Assembly (NCBI GenBank): GCA_903871935.1
Contig: CAIQIQ010000009.1
Location: 47,332 to 111,331 of the forward strand
Reading direction: 5' to 3'
DNA: 64,000 nucleotides
From: an uncultured Phycisphaerales bacterium
GTDB taxonomy: Bacteria; Planctomycetota; Phycisphaerae; Tepidisphaerales; Tepidisphaeraceae
The notes beneath the pieces are model-generated. The model was given only the letters and a program-made list of their open reading frames with translations. It ran no database searches and was not told the DNA's origin. The position numbers were made by a program, and so were the translations under genes. Shown here one piece after another: positions 53,210-61,101 of the stretch; within the stretch, counting starts at the first letter, position 1; each line of letters opens with the position of its first letter.

Positions 53210-53989
53210 TCACCGCTTATGCAGGGTCTCATCCACCTCGTGCTCGCCCACGATCGGCGACAACGACTCTTTCACATTCGGGCAACTGTTCCGGAACGGC
53301 ACCGCCCCGGCCGTCGGCGCCAGGTACTTCACAGCATTGGCGATCACCTGCTGCACTTCCGCATTGTGATAGGTCGGGAAGGTCTCATGTCCCGGGCGGA
53401 AATAGAACACTCGTCCCGCGCCGCGCCGCCACACGCAACCCGAGCGGAATACCTCGCCACCCTCAAACCAGCTCACGAAGATCAGCTCATCGGGCGTCGG
53501 GATATCAAAGTGCTCGCCATACATCTCTTCATGCGGCAGTTCGATGTAATCCTTCGCCAGGCCCGCCGTGATCGGATGCCCCGGCATCACATTCCACAGC
53601 CGCTCTTTCTCCGCCGCCTCGCGCCACTTGAGGAATCCGGTTGTGCCCATCAGTTTCACAAACGGCTTGGAGATATGCCCCGAATGCAGCACGATCAGGG
53701 CCATCCCTTCGCGAACGCGCTGTGCCACCTTCGCGGCAATCTCATCTTTCACTTCGCCATGAGCCATATGGCCCCACCACAGCATCACATCGGTGTTCTT
53801 CAGCACCTTCTCGCTCAACCCATGGTCCGGCTCATCCAACGTCGCCGTGCCCACCTTCACCTGATCACCCAGGAGTTTCTCCAGCGCCCCCTTCAGGGTG
53901 ATGTGCATCCCCTTGGGATAGACCTTCTTCACCGCCTCGTGGCTCTTCTCATGACGGAACTCGTTCCACACGGTAACTCGAATCGGCAT
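53210..53989 (-). CDS. ThuA-like protein (trehalose utilisation family)
   Basis: 259 residues. The ThuA-type core reads [80 protein letters not shown] and [25 protein letters not shown]. ThuA of Sinorhizobium acts in trehalose and related disaccharide catabolism (3-keto sugar pathway). It precedes the FAD oxidoreductase on the same strand, 106 nt apart. Confidence 0.88.
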   Translation of the reverse strand: MPIRVTVWNEFRHEKSHEAVKKVYPKGMHITLKGALEKLLGDQVKVGTATLDEPDHGLSEKVLKNTDVMLWWGHMAHGEVKDEIAAKVAQRVREGMALIVLHSGHISKPFVKLMGTTGFLKWREAAEKERLWNVMPGHPITAGLAKDYIELPHEEMYGEHFDIPTPDELIFVSWFEGGEVFRSGCVWRRGAGRVFYFRPGHETFPTYHNAEVQQVIANAVKYLAPTAGAVPFRNSCPNVKESLSPIVGEHEVDETLHKR

Positions 53990-54098
53990 AGTGTTATTCT
54001 CCTGTTCCTTTAGACCATCAGCAGCATACCAAGTTCAGCCCGGCCCGGTAGTGTCGCAGCCGCGGGTTCGCGGGCCTGCCCCCGCAATTGCACCCCGA

Positions 54099-54749
54099 TC
54101 ACCGCCGATGCCGGCCGCCCTGGTACCGCTTCCGCATCGCCACGAGAGCCGCCATCGAGAACTCCGTAATGTGTTCCACCAACCCCTCGCTATCCCGGAG
54201 CACGTCGGGATTCAATCGCCGGATCAGTTCGCTGTTGTAGACCAAAATGAAGCACTGCGCCCAAACGCTCAACGCCGCCCGCAACACCTGCTTTTCGGGC
54301 ACTTTAGAGCCAGCGATGCCCCGGACAATGCTCTGCACGAAACGCGCCCGGGGTCGGATCAACTCATCCACTACGGCATCCAGGGCGGCGGTGGGCTGGG
54401 CAAGCTCGTGTCCAAGCAGCGTCGTACGCCACGCTGGAAGCGAAGAGTCATACAGATCCCCGATCACCTCCGCGACGTAAGCGCGCAGTTGTTGTTCATG
54501 CGAGCCCATCGTTCTCGCCGCTGACCGACGCTCAAGCGTAAGGCTCAACGCGTGACGGATCACCGCCGCGTACAGTTCGAACTTGTCGCTGAAGTGGTAG
54601 TTGATAGCGGCGGTGTTCACGCCGGCGCGATCGGTGATCTGCTTGATAGTCGCCGCGTGCAGGCCACGCTCGGCAAACACCTCGCCGGCAGCTTCAATCA
54701 GCTTGCGGCGGGTCTCCTGCGCGGCGACGTTGTTTTTCACATTGGGCAT
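54099..54749 (-). CDS. TetR-family repressor, probable regulator of RND pump
   Basis: 216 residues. N-terminal HTH: ETRRKLIEAAGEVFAERGLHAATIKQITDRAGVNTAAINYHFSDKFELYAAVI. The C-terminal ligand domain has RFVQSIVRGIAGSKV. The start MPNVKNN has GAGGAG just upstream; the ATG at 54767 is less likely. It is divergent from the adaptor gene at 54903, with an operator-like dyad between them, so it probably represses the pump and itself, in the manner of AcrR. Confidence 0.93.
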   Translation of the reverse strand: MPNVKNNVAAQETRRKLIEAAGEVFAERGLHAATIKQITDRAGVNTAAINYHFSDKFELYAAVIRHALSLTLERRSAARTMGSHEQQLRAYVAEVIGDLYDSSLPAWRTTLLGHELAQPTAALDAVVDELIRPRARFVQSIVRGIAGSKVPEKQVLRAALSVWAQCFILVYNSELIRRLNPDVLRDSEGLVEHITEFSMAALVAMRKRYQGGRHRR

Positions 54750-54822
54750 GGTTCTCCTCGCGGACAATGCTGCCTACTGTATCTCAGCCTGCTGAATAAT
54801 CAAAACAGAATTTGAATAATGC

Positions 54823-54850
54823 TTGACAAGTCAACGCTAATAGCTAGATT
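54823..54850 (+). promoter_or_regulatory. Promoter and dyad operator of RND efflux operon
   Basis: TTGACA (54823-54828), 16-base spacer, TAGATT (54845-54850), about 50 nt before the adaptor ATG. The -35 box is the left half of a perfect inverted repeat TTGAC-AA-GTCAA (54823-54834), a position where TetR-family repressors often bind. Just upstream TGAATAAT occurs twice (54792-54799 and 54812-54819). Confidence 0.6.
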
Positions 54851-54902
54851 TGGCGACGCAGAATGAACCCAAAACTGATTCCCCAGGATTGGAGCTGAAT
54901 CA

Positions 54903-56216
54903 ATGAACCAGCGGATATGGCCATCGCTTGTCGCGACAGCCCTGTTAGTCAGCCCCCTTGTAACCGGGTGTGATCGCCAGCAGCAGGCACCGCCCCCTCC
55001 TGTTCCGGAGGTGGTAGTGGCAACGATCGAGCCTCAGCGGGTCGTATTGACCACCGAGTTGCCCGGCCGGACCACCAGCTACCGCGTCTCCGAGATCAGG
55101 CCCCAGGTCAGCGGCCTGATCCAGAAGCGCCTCTTCACCGAAGGTTCCGATGTCAAGCTCGGCGATGTGCTCTACCAGATTGACCCGGCTTCGTTTCAGG
55201 CCACGTATGACAGTGCCCTGGCCAACCTCGACGCCGTGAAAAAAGCCGCCGACCGGGCCCGCGCTGCCCTCAATGCAAGCAACGCCGGCGTGACGCGGCA
55301 GCAGGCCACCCTGGCCCTGGCCAAGACCAACGGCCAGCGCTTCGAGGATCTCTTTAAGGACAAAGCCGTCTCCGCCGCCGAACGCGATGAGGCCGTCACT
55401 GCCGTCGATGTCGCCGAGGCAACGCTTCGATCCGTCGAGGCGCAGGTCCAGAGCGACCAGGCGGCCATCGCCGCCGCCGAAGCCGCCATCAAGCAGGCGC
55501 AAGCTGCGGCCGAGACCGCTCGGATCAACCTTGGCTACACCAGGATCACCGCCCCCATCGCCGGCCGCATCGGCCGGTCCATGGTGACGGAAGGCGCCGC
55601 CGTGACCGCCTATCAGCCGATGGCCCTCGCAACCATTCAGGTTCTAGATCCGATCTACGTCGACGTACCCCAATCCACCGCGGAACTGAACCGATTGAAG
55701 CGCACCATGGCCAGTGGCAGCCTTCATCGCGACGCGGCGGACCAGAAGAAAGTCAAGCTCATCCTGGAGGATGGCACCGCTTACTCACGTGAGGGAACGC
55801 TCCAGTTTCGCGATGTGACAGTCGACCCAACCACCGCCTCGGTCATCCTGAGAATTGAGGTCCCCAACCCCGATGGCGTCCTCCTGCCGGGCATGTTCGT
55901 GCGGGCGATTATTGAAGAAGGAGTTGATGAACAGGCCATCCTCGTTCCCCAGCAGGCCGTGACGCGCAATCCCAAGGGTGACCCCATGACCCTGATCGTG
56001 GACGCGGAGGGAAAAGTCCAGCAGCGCCAGCTTGCCGCGGATCGCGCCATGGGCGACAAGTGGCTTATCACATCCGGTCTTGCCAAGGGCGATCGCGTGA
56101 TCGTCGAAGGTCTCCAGAAAGTGCGTCCGGGCGCATCCGTCAAAGTTGTTGCTCCCGCCGCGACCAAGCCCGCCAAAGTTGAGCAGGATGCTCAACCGGC
56201 CACAAAACCGTATTGA
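54903..56216 (+). CDS. acrA: RND efflux periplasmic adaptor subunit (AcrA/MexA type)
   Basis: 437 residues. Lipobox SPLVTGC near residue 23, then VVVATIEPQRVVLTTELPGRTTSYRVSEIRPQVSGLIQKRLFTEGSDVKLGDVLYQIDP, the lipoyl/hairpin fold start. The alpha-hairpin follows, then AGRIGRSMVTEGAAVTAYQPMALATIQVLDPIYVDV and VDEQAILVPQQAVTRNPKG. Bridges the inner-membrane pump and the outer-membrane channel. First gene of a three-gene operon; 12 nt before acrB. Confidence 0.95.
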   Translation: MNQRIWPSLVATALLVSPLVTGCDRQQQAPPPPVPEVVVATIEPQRVVLTTELPGRTTSYRVSEIRPQVSGLIQKRLFTEGSDVKLGDVLYQIDPASFQATYDSALANLDAVKKAADRARAALNASNAGVTRQQATLALAKTNGQRFEDLFKDKAVSAAERDEAVTAVDVAEATLRSVEAQVQSDQAAIAAAEAAIKQAQAAAETARINLGYTRITAPIAGRIGRSMVTEGAAVTAYQPMALATIQVLDPIYVDVPQSTAELNRLKRTMASGSLHRDAADQKKVKLILEDGTAYSREGTLQFRDVTVDPTTASVILRIEVPNPDGVLLPGMFVRAIIEEGVDEQAILVPQQAVTRNPKGDPMTLIVDAEGKVQQRQLAADRAMGDKWLITSGLAKGDRVIVEGLQKVRPGASVKVVAPAATKPAKVEQDAQPATKPY

Positions 56217-56228
56217 TGGAGGCTCGAG

Positions 56229-59200
56229 GTGTTATCAAGATTCTTTCTGGAACGGCCGGTTTTTGCCTGGGTTATCGCCATCATCCTGATGCTGGCGGGC
56301 GCTCTGGCGATCTACAACCTGCCCATCTCGCAGTATCCGCCGATTGCCCCCCCGTCCATCGCAATCGACTCGTTCTACCCTGGTGCCTCCGCCAAGACCG
56401 TTGAAGACAGCGTCACCCAGATCATCGAACAGAAGATGACCGGCTATGACAAGATGCTGTACATGTCCGCGTCCAGCAGTTCGTCGGGCGCATCCCGCAT
56501 CGAACTGACCTTCGCGCCGGGAACTGATCCGGACATGGCCTGGTCGCAGGTGCAGAACAAACTCCAGCTCGCCATGGCCAGCCTGCCGCAGGTCATTCAG
56601 CAGCAGGGCGTCAGGGTAAGCAAGTCCACCCGTAACTACCTGATGATCCTCAACCTCTACTGCGATGACGGCAGCATGAGCGGAACCGACGTCAGGGACT
56701 ACACCGTTTCAAACATCGAGAAGGTGATCGCGCGCGTGCCGGGTGTCGGCGAAACGCAAGCCTTTGGCGGCCAATACGCGATGCGCATCTGGCTCAACAC
56801 TGAAAAACTCACCGACTACGGTCTGACTGTCGACGATGTGGTGATGGCGCTGCGAGCGTACAACGTCGAGATCTCCGCCGGCCAGTTCGGCGGCATGCCC
56901 GCCGTTACGGGCCAGCGCCTCAACGCTTCCATCACCGTCCAGAACCTGCTCAAGACGCCCGAGGAGTTTGCCAATATCCCCGTTCGCAGCAATCCTGACG
57001 GATCGGTGGTCAAGATAAAGGATGTCGCCCGAACGGAGCTTGGCACCGAGAACTACGACGCCGAAATCTACTACAACTACACCCCTTCCGCCGGCCTTGC
57101 CATCCGCCAGGCCCCCGGCGCCAACGCCCTGGACACCGCCGATGCCGTCAAGGCCAAGATGGCAGAACTCAGCCAATACTTCCCCAAGGGAATGAAGTAC
57201 GCGTTCCCCTACGAAACCACCCCGTTTGTGAAGGTCGCCATCGCCGATGTGGTCAGGACTCTCTTCGAGGCCATCGTGCTGGTGTTCCTGGTCATGTACC
57301 TGTTCATGGGCAACATGCGGGCCACGCTGATCCCGACCATCGCCGTGCCTGTGGTTATCCTCGGCACCTTCGCCGTGCTCGGCCTCTTTGGCTTCTCCAT
57401 CAACATGCTCACCATGTTTGCCATGGTGCTGGCCATCGGCCTCCTCGTGGATGATGCCATCGTCGTCGTCGAGAACGTCGAACGAATCATGAGCGAGGAA
57501 GGCATCCATCCCCGCGATGCCACCCGCCAGTCCATGGACCAGATCACGCCCGCCCTCATCGGCATCGGCCTGGTGCTTTCGGCCGTCTTTGGCCCGATGG
57601 CCTTCATGGGTGGCTCCACCGGCGTCATCTACCGCCAGTTCTCGATCACCGTCATCGCCTCGATGCTCCTGTCCGTGCTCGTGGCATTGATCCTGACCCC
57701 GGTGTTGTGCGCTTCCCTGCTCAAGCAGGTCGAAAAAGGTCATGAGCCCGCCGAGGGCGGCATCTGGTTTCTGCGCCCGTTCTTTCGCTGGTTCGATCGC
57801 TTCTTCTTCCACGCCCGCGAACTGTATCTCAAGCAGGTGGGCCGGGCCCTGAGCCACAGTATTCGTTACCTGGTCATCTTCGGCCTGATCCTGGCGGCAC
57901 TGGCATACCTCTATCATCGCATGCCCACTGCATACCTCCCCGATGAGGATCAGGGCGTGCTGATGGTCCAGGCCATGCTGCCCCCCAACGCGACCACCGA
58001 GATGACCCAGCAAGTCATGTCCAGGGTCCGCAGCTATCTGCTGAACAATGAGAAAGACGCCGTGGATACGATGATGATGATCTCTGGCGCAAGCTTCGCC
58101 GGCAACGGCCAGAACATGGGCATGGCATTCGTCAAGCTCAAGGACTGGGAACTGCGCAAGAACCCCAATCTGAAGGTCAGCGCTGTCGCTGCCCGGGCCA
58201 TGCGCGAGTTCTCCGGCTACCGCGATGCGATGGTCTTCGCCTTCTCCCCCCCGGCCGTGCTCGAACTGGGCCTCGCCAAGGGCTTTGATTTCCAGTTGCA
58301 GGACCGCGGCGGCCTGGGCCATGACGCCCTCATGGCCGCTCGCAACCAGCTTCTTGGCATGGCCGCCAAAGACCCGCGCCTGGCCAAGGTCCGTCCCAAC
58401 GGCATGGAGGATGTGCCCGAGTACCGTCTCGATGTTGACTGGGAGAAAGCCGGCGCCCTGGGCGTGCCCATCAGCAGCATCCACAACACCATCAGCGCCG
58501 CCTTTGGCAGTGCTTACGTCAATGACTTCATCCAAGGCGGCCGCGTCAAACGCGTGTATGCACAGGCGGATTCTCCATTCCGCATGCTGCCCAAGGACAT
58601 TGATCGGCTTTACGTCCGCAGTAACACCGGCACGATGGTTCCGATCTCCTCCGTTGCCACCGGCCATTGGACTTCTGGTTCTCCAAAGCTTGAACGTTTC
58701 AACGCCTTCGCGTCCATCAACATCCAGGGTGAGGCCGCTCCCGGCCGAAGCTCCGGCGAAGCCATGGCCGCCATGGAAGGTTTCGTGAAGAACCTGCCGC
58801 AGGGGATTGGCTATGACTGGACCGGCATCTCCTACCAGGAGCGCATGGCCAGCTCGCAGACCGGCATCCTCTACACCTTCTCCGTGCTGGTCATCTTCCT
58901 TTGCCTCGCCGCCCTCTACGAAAGCTGGCCGATCCCCATCTCCATCCTGCTCGCCCTGCCCCTGGGCGCCATCGGGGGCGTGATCGCCGCCAGCGCTCTG
59001 GGCCTGCCCAATGACGTCTACTTCCAGATCGGCATGCTCACCACCCTGGGTCTAACCACCAAGAACGCCATCCTGATCGTGCAGTTCGCCAAGGCCCGCG
59101 TCGAAGAGGGCATGGACCTGATCCCCGCCACCCTGGAAGGCTCCAAGTTGCGACTTCGCCCCATCGTCATGACTTCGCTTGCCTTTGGATTCGGCGTGCT

Positions 59201-59399
59201 CCCGCTGGCCATGGCCAACGGGGCCGGCGCTGGTGCCCAGCGTGCCATCGGCGTCGGCGTCCTCGGCGGCGTCGTGACCGCCACCTTCCTGGTCACACTC
59301 TTCGCCCCGCTCTTTTACGTGCTGATCTACAGGATGTCCGGAACCTACCGAAGACAGAAAGCCGCCAGGCTCGCGAAGGAGGGGAAAGACCATGAATAG
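56229..59399 (+). CDS. acrB: RND multidrug efflux transporter, HAE1 family (AcrB-like)
   Basis: 1056 residues, GTG start after TGGAGGCTCGAG. Twelve membrane segments; SRFFLERPVFAWVIAIILMLAGALAI is the standard N-terminus. The proton-relay acidic pair is in GLLVDDAIVVVENVER, and the matching Lys in GLTTKNAILIVQFAK. Full-length for HAE1. Overlaps the outer-membrane factor gene by 8 nt. Proton-driven drug/solute exporter. Confidence 0.97.
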   Translation: MLSRFFLERPVFAWVIAIILMLAGALAIYNLPISQYPPIAPPSIAIDSFYPGASAKTVEDSVTQIIEQKMTGYDKMLYMSASSSSSGASRIELTFAPGTDPDMAWSQVQNKLQLAMASLPQVIQQQGVRVSKSTRNYLMILNLYCDDGSMSGTDVRDYTVSNIEKVIARVPGVGETQAFGGQYAMRIWLNTEKLTDYGLTVDDVVMALRAYNVEISAGQFGGMPAVTGQRLNASITVQNLLKTPEEFANIPVRSNPDGSVVKIKDVARTELGTENYDAEIYYNYTPSAGLAIRQAPGANALDTADAVKAKMAELSQYFPKGMKYAFPYETTPFVKVAIADVVRTLFEAIVLVFLVMYLFMGNMRATLIPTIAVPVVILGTFAVLGLFGFSINMLTMFAMVLAIGLLVDDAIVVVENVERIMSEEGIHPRDATRQSMDQITPALIGIGLVLSAVFGPMAFMGGSTGVIYRQFSITVIASMLLSVLVALILTPVLCASLLKQVEKGHEPAEGGIWFLRPFFRWFDRFFFHARELYLKQVGRALSHSIRYLVIFGLILAALAYLYHRMPTAYLPDEDQGVLMVQAMLPPNATTEMTQQVMSRVRSYLLNNEKDAVDTMMMISGASFAGNGQNMGMAFVKLKDWELRKNPNLKVSAVAARAMREFSGYRDAMVFAFSPPAVLELGLAKGFDFQLQDRGGLGHDALMAARNQLLGMAAKDPRLAKVRPNGMEDVPEYRLDVDWEKAGALGVPISSIHNTISAAFGSAYVNDFIQGGRVKRVYAQADSPFRMLPKDIDRLYVRSNTGTMVPISSVATGHWTSGSPKLERFNAFASINIQGEAAPGRSSGEAMAAMEGFVKNLPQGIGYDWTGISYQERMASSQTGILYTFSVLVIFLCLAALYESWPIPISILLALPLGAIGGVIAASALGLPNDVYFQIGMLTTLGLTTKNAILIVQFAKARVEEGMDLIPATLEGSKLRLRPIVMTSLAFGFGVLPLAMANGAGAGAQRAIGVGVLGGVVTATFLVTLFAPLFYVLIYRMSGTYRRQKAARLAKEGKDHE

Positions 59400-60804
59400 G
59401 ACTCTACTGCTTGGCCTCGCCGCCGCCCTCGCCACCGGCTGCACCATGGCCCCGAAATACCAAAGGCCCGCCGCCCCCGTCCCGGCCACCATGCCCAGCG
59501 GCCCGGCATACCTGCCCGCAACAACCACATCCGCCACCGCCCCGGTCGCCAGCGATCTGCCCTGGCAGCAGTTCCTCGTTGACCCGCGCCTCCAGAAGGT
59601 CATGGCCACCGCCCTCCAGAACAACCGCGACCTGCGCATCGCGGTCTTGAATGTCGAGCGAGTACACGCCCTCTATGGCATCCAGGAAGCCGATCTGCTG
59701 CCGACGGTCAGTGGAACCGCCAGCGGCACCAAGACCAGTCTTCCTCCCGATCTCTCCGGCAAGGGCGGGCGCTCCACTTTCAGGCAGTACAACGTTGGCC
59801 TCGCCGGTTCATGGGAACTGGACTTCTTCGGCAAAGTCCGCAGCCTCACCGACGCCGCCCTGGAACAGTATCTGGCAACCCAGGAAGCCCAGCGCAGTGC
59901 CCAGATCTCGCTGATTTCCAGCGTCGCCATCGCTTACCTCTCCCTCGCCGCCGATCAGGACAACCTCGCCATTGCCCAGACCACGCTGCAGTCGCAGCAG
60001 GATGCCTATGCCCTAATCGAACGCCGTTATGCACGCGGCCTTTCCCCCGAACTGGATCTCTATCGCGCCCAAACGCAGGTTGACACCGCCCGCAGAGGTG
60101 TCGCCCTGTTCACCCAGGTGGTCGCGAAAGATCGCAACGCCCTGGAACTGCTCGTGGGCTCTCCCGTCCCGGCCGATCTCCTCCCCGAGGATCTGGCCCA
60201 TGTGCAGCCTCCCATGGACATCCCCGCCGGCATCTCCTCCGATGTGCTCCTGCAGCGCCCGGATATCCTCGAGGCCGAGCACCGCCTCAAGGCCGCCAAT
60301 GCCAACATCGGCGCTGCCCGCGCGGCCTTCTTCCCCACCATTACCCTCACCGGGTCGGCCGGTACCGCCAGCGCTGAGCTCTCCGGCCTGTTCGGTCCCA
60401 ACTCCGGCACCTGGAGCTGGGGCCCCCAGATCACCATGCCCATCTTCGATCCCCGCGTCTGGTCCGCGGCCAAGCTGGTCAAAGCCGATCAGAAGATCGC
60501 CGTCGCCAATTACGAAAAGGCCATCCAGTCCGGCTTCCGCGAAGTCGCCGATGCCCTGGCCGTCCAAGGCACCGTCGACCAGGAACTCGCCGCCCAGGAA
60601 TCCCTGGTGCAGGCCTTCGCCGAAACCTACCGCCTCTCCAACATTCGTTATCTCAAGGGACTCGACAACTACCTGAGCGTGCTTGAGGCCCAGCGCTCCC
60701 TCTACGTATCGCAGCAGGCTCTCGTGTTCATCCGCCTGGAAAAACTCAGCAACCAAATCCGCCTCTACGCCGTCCTCGGCGGCGGCTGGACTCCCGAGCC
60801 GTAG
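59392..60804 (+). CDS. oprM: RND efflux outer-membrane lipoprotein (OprM/NodT family)
   Basis: 470 residues. Lipobox LATGC at the N-terminus, then PKYQRPAAPVPATMPSGPAYL and two repeats of the OEP helical unit (NVERVHALYGIQEADLLPTVSG; DILEAEHRLKAANANIGAARAAFFPTITLTGSAG). Forms the trimeric channel for the AcrAB-like pump. Coding sequence overlaps acrB; this completes the operon. Confidence 0.95.
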   Translation: MNRTLLLGLAAALATGCTMAPKYQRPAAPVPATMPSGPAYLPATTTSATAPVASDLPWQQFLVDPRLQKVMATALQNNRDLRIAVLNVERVHALYGIQEADLLPTVSGTASGTKTSLPPDLSGKGGRSTFRQYNVGLAGSWELDFFGKVRSLTDAALEQYLATQEAQRSAQISLISSVAIAYLSLAADQDNLAIAQTTLQSQQDAYALIERRYARGLSPELDLYRAQTQVDTARRGVALFTQVVAKDRNALELLVGSPVPADLLPEDLAHVQPPMDIPAGISSDVLLQRPDILEAEHRLKAANANIGAARAAFFPTITLTGSAGTASAELSGLFGPNSGTWSWGPQITMPIFDPRVWSAAKLVKADQKIAVANYEKAIQSGFREVADALAVQGTVDQELAAQESLVQAFAETYRLSNIRYLKGLDNYLSVLEAQRSLYVSQQALVFIRLEKLSNQIRLYAVLGGGWTPEP

Positions 60805-60809
60805 GCCCT

Positions 60810-60934
60810 GTCGCCGCAGGCGACCTAAACCAGTCTGCGACGGCCGTGCCGGCGCGGCACGGACGTGCGCTCTAGCGTTAGCAAGCGATCCACGTACCCG
60901 TGGTGGATGCGGCGGCGTCCAACAACAGGACGCC
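60810..60934. repeat. Array of four perfect hairpins downstream of RND operon
   Basis: Within 125 bases: GTCGCC-GCA-GGCGAC (60810-60824), CCGTGCC-GGCGC-GGCACGG (60844-60862), CCACG-TACC-CGTGG (60890-60903) and GGCGTCC-AACAACA-GGACGCC (60914-60934). It begins 5 nt after the oprM stop and may terminate or stabilise its mRNA, but has the look of a dispersed repeat. The gap 60805-61101 shows no gene; around 61001 it contains TGGGAGCGCGGACGCC, a phrase seen in dispersed repeats of other genomes. Confidence 0.75.
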
Positions 60935-61101
60935 ATCGCCGGTGAGCAAAGCGAACAGCAGGCGCAGACCCCTCTCTCACAGCTACACCCCGACCCCATT
61001 GCCTGGGAGCGCGGACGCCCACGTCCACATCCTCGCTTTACCCCAACGCCGGGACCGCCAATCTCCCGATTGGCAACACCCCAACCTGGTGGCGACAATC
61101 C

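Noticed and set aside
56709..58667. 652-codon minus-strand open frame inside acrB
   Set aside because: High-GC antisense shadow; the plus-strand acrB has full family motifs and the antisense protein is His/Asp/Gly-rich without domains.
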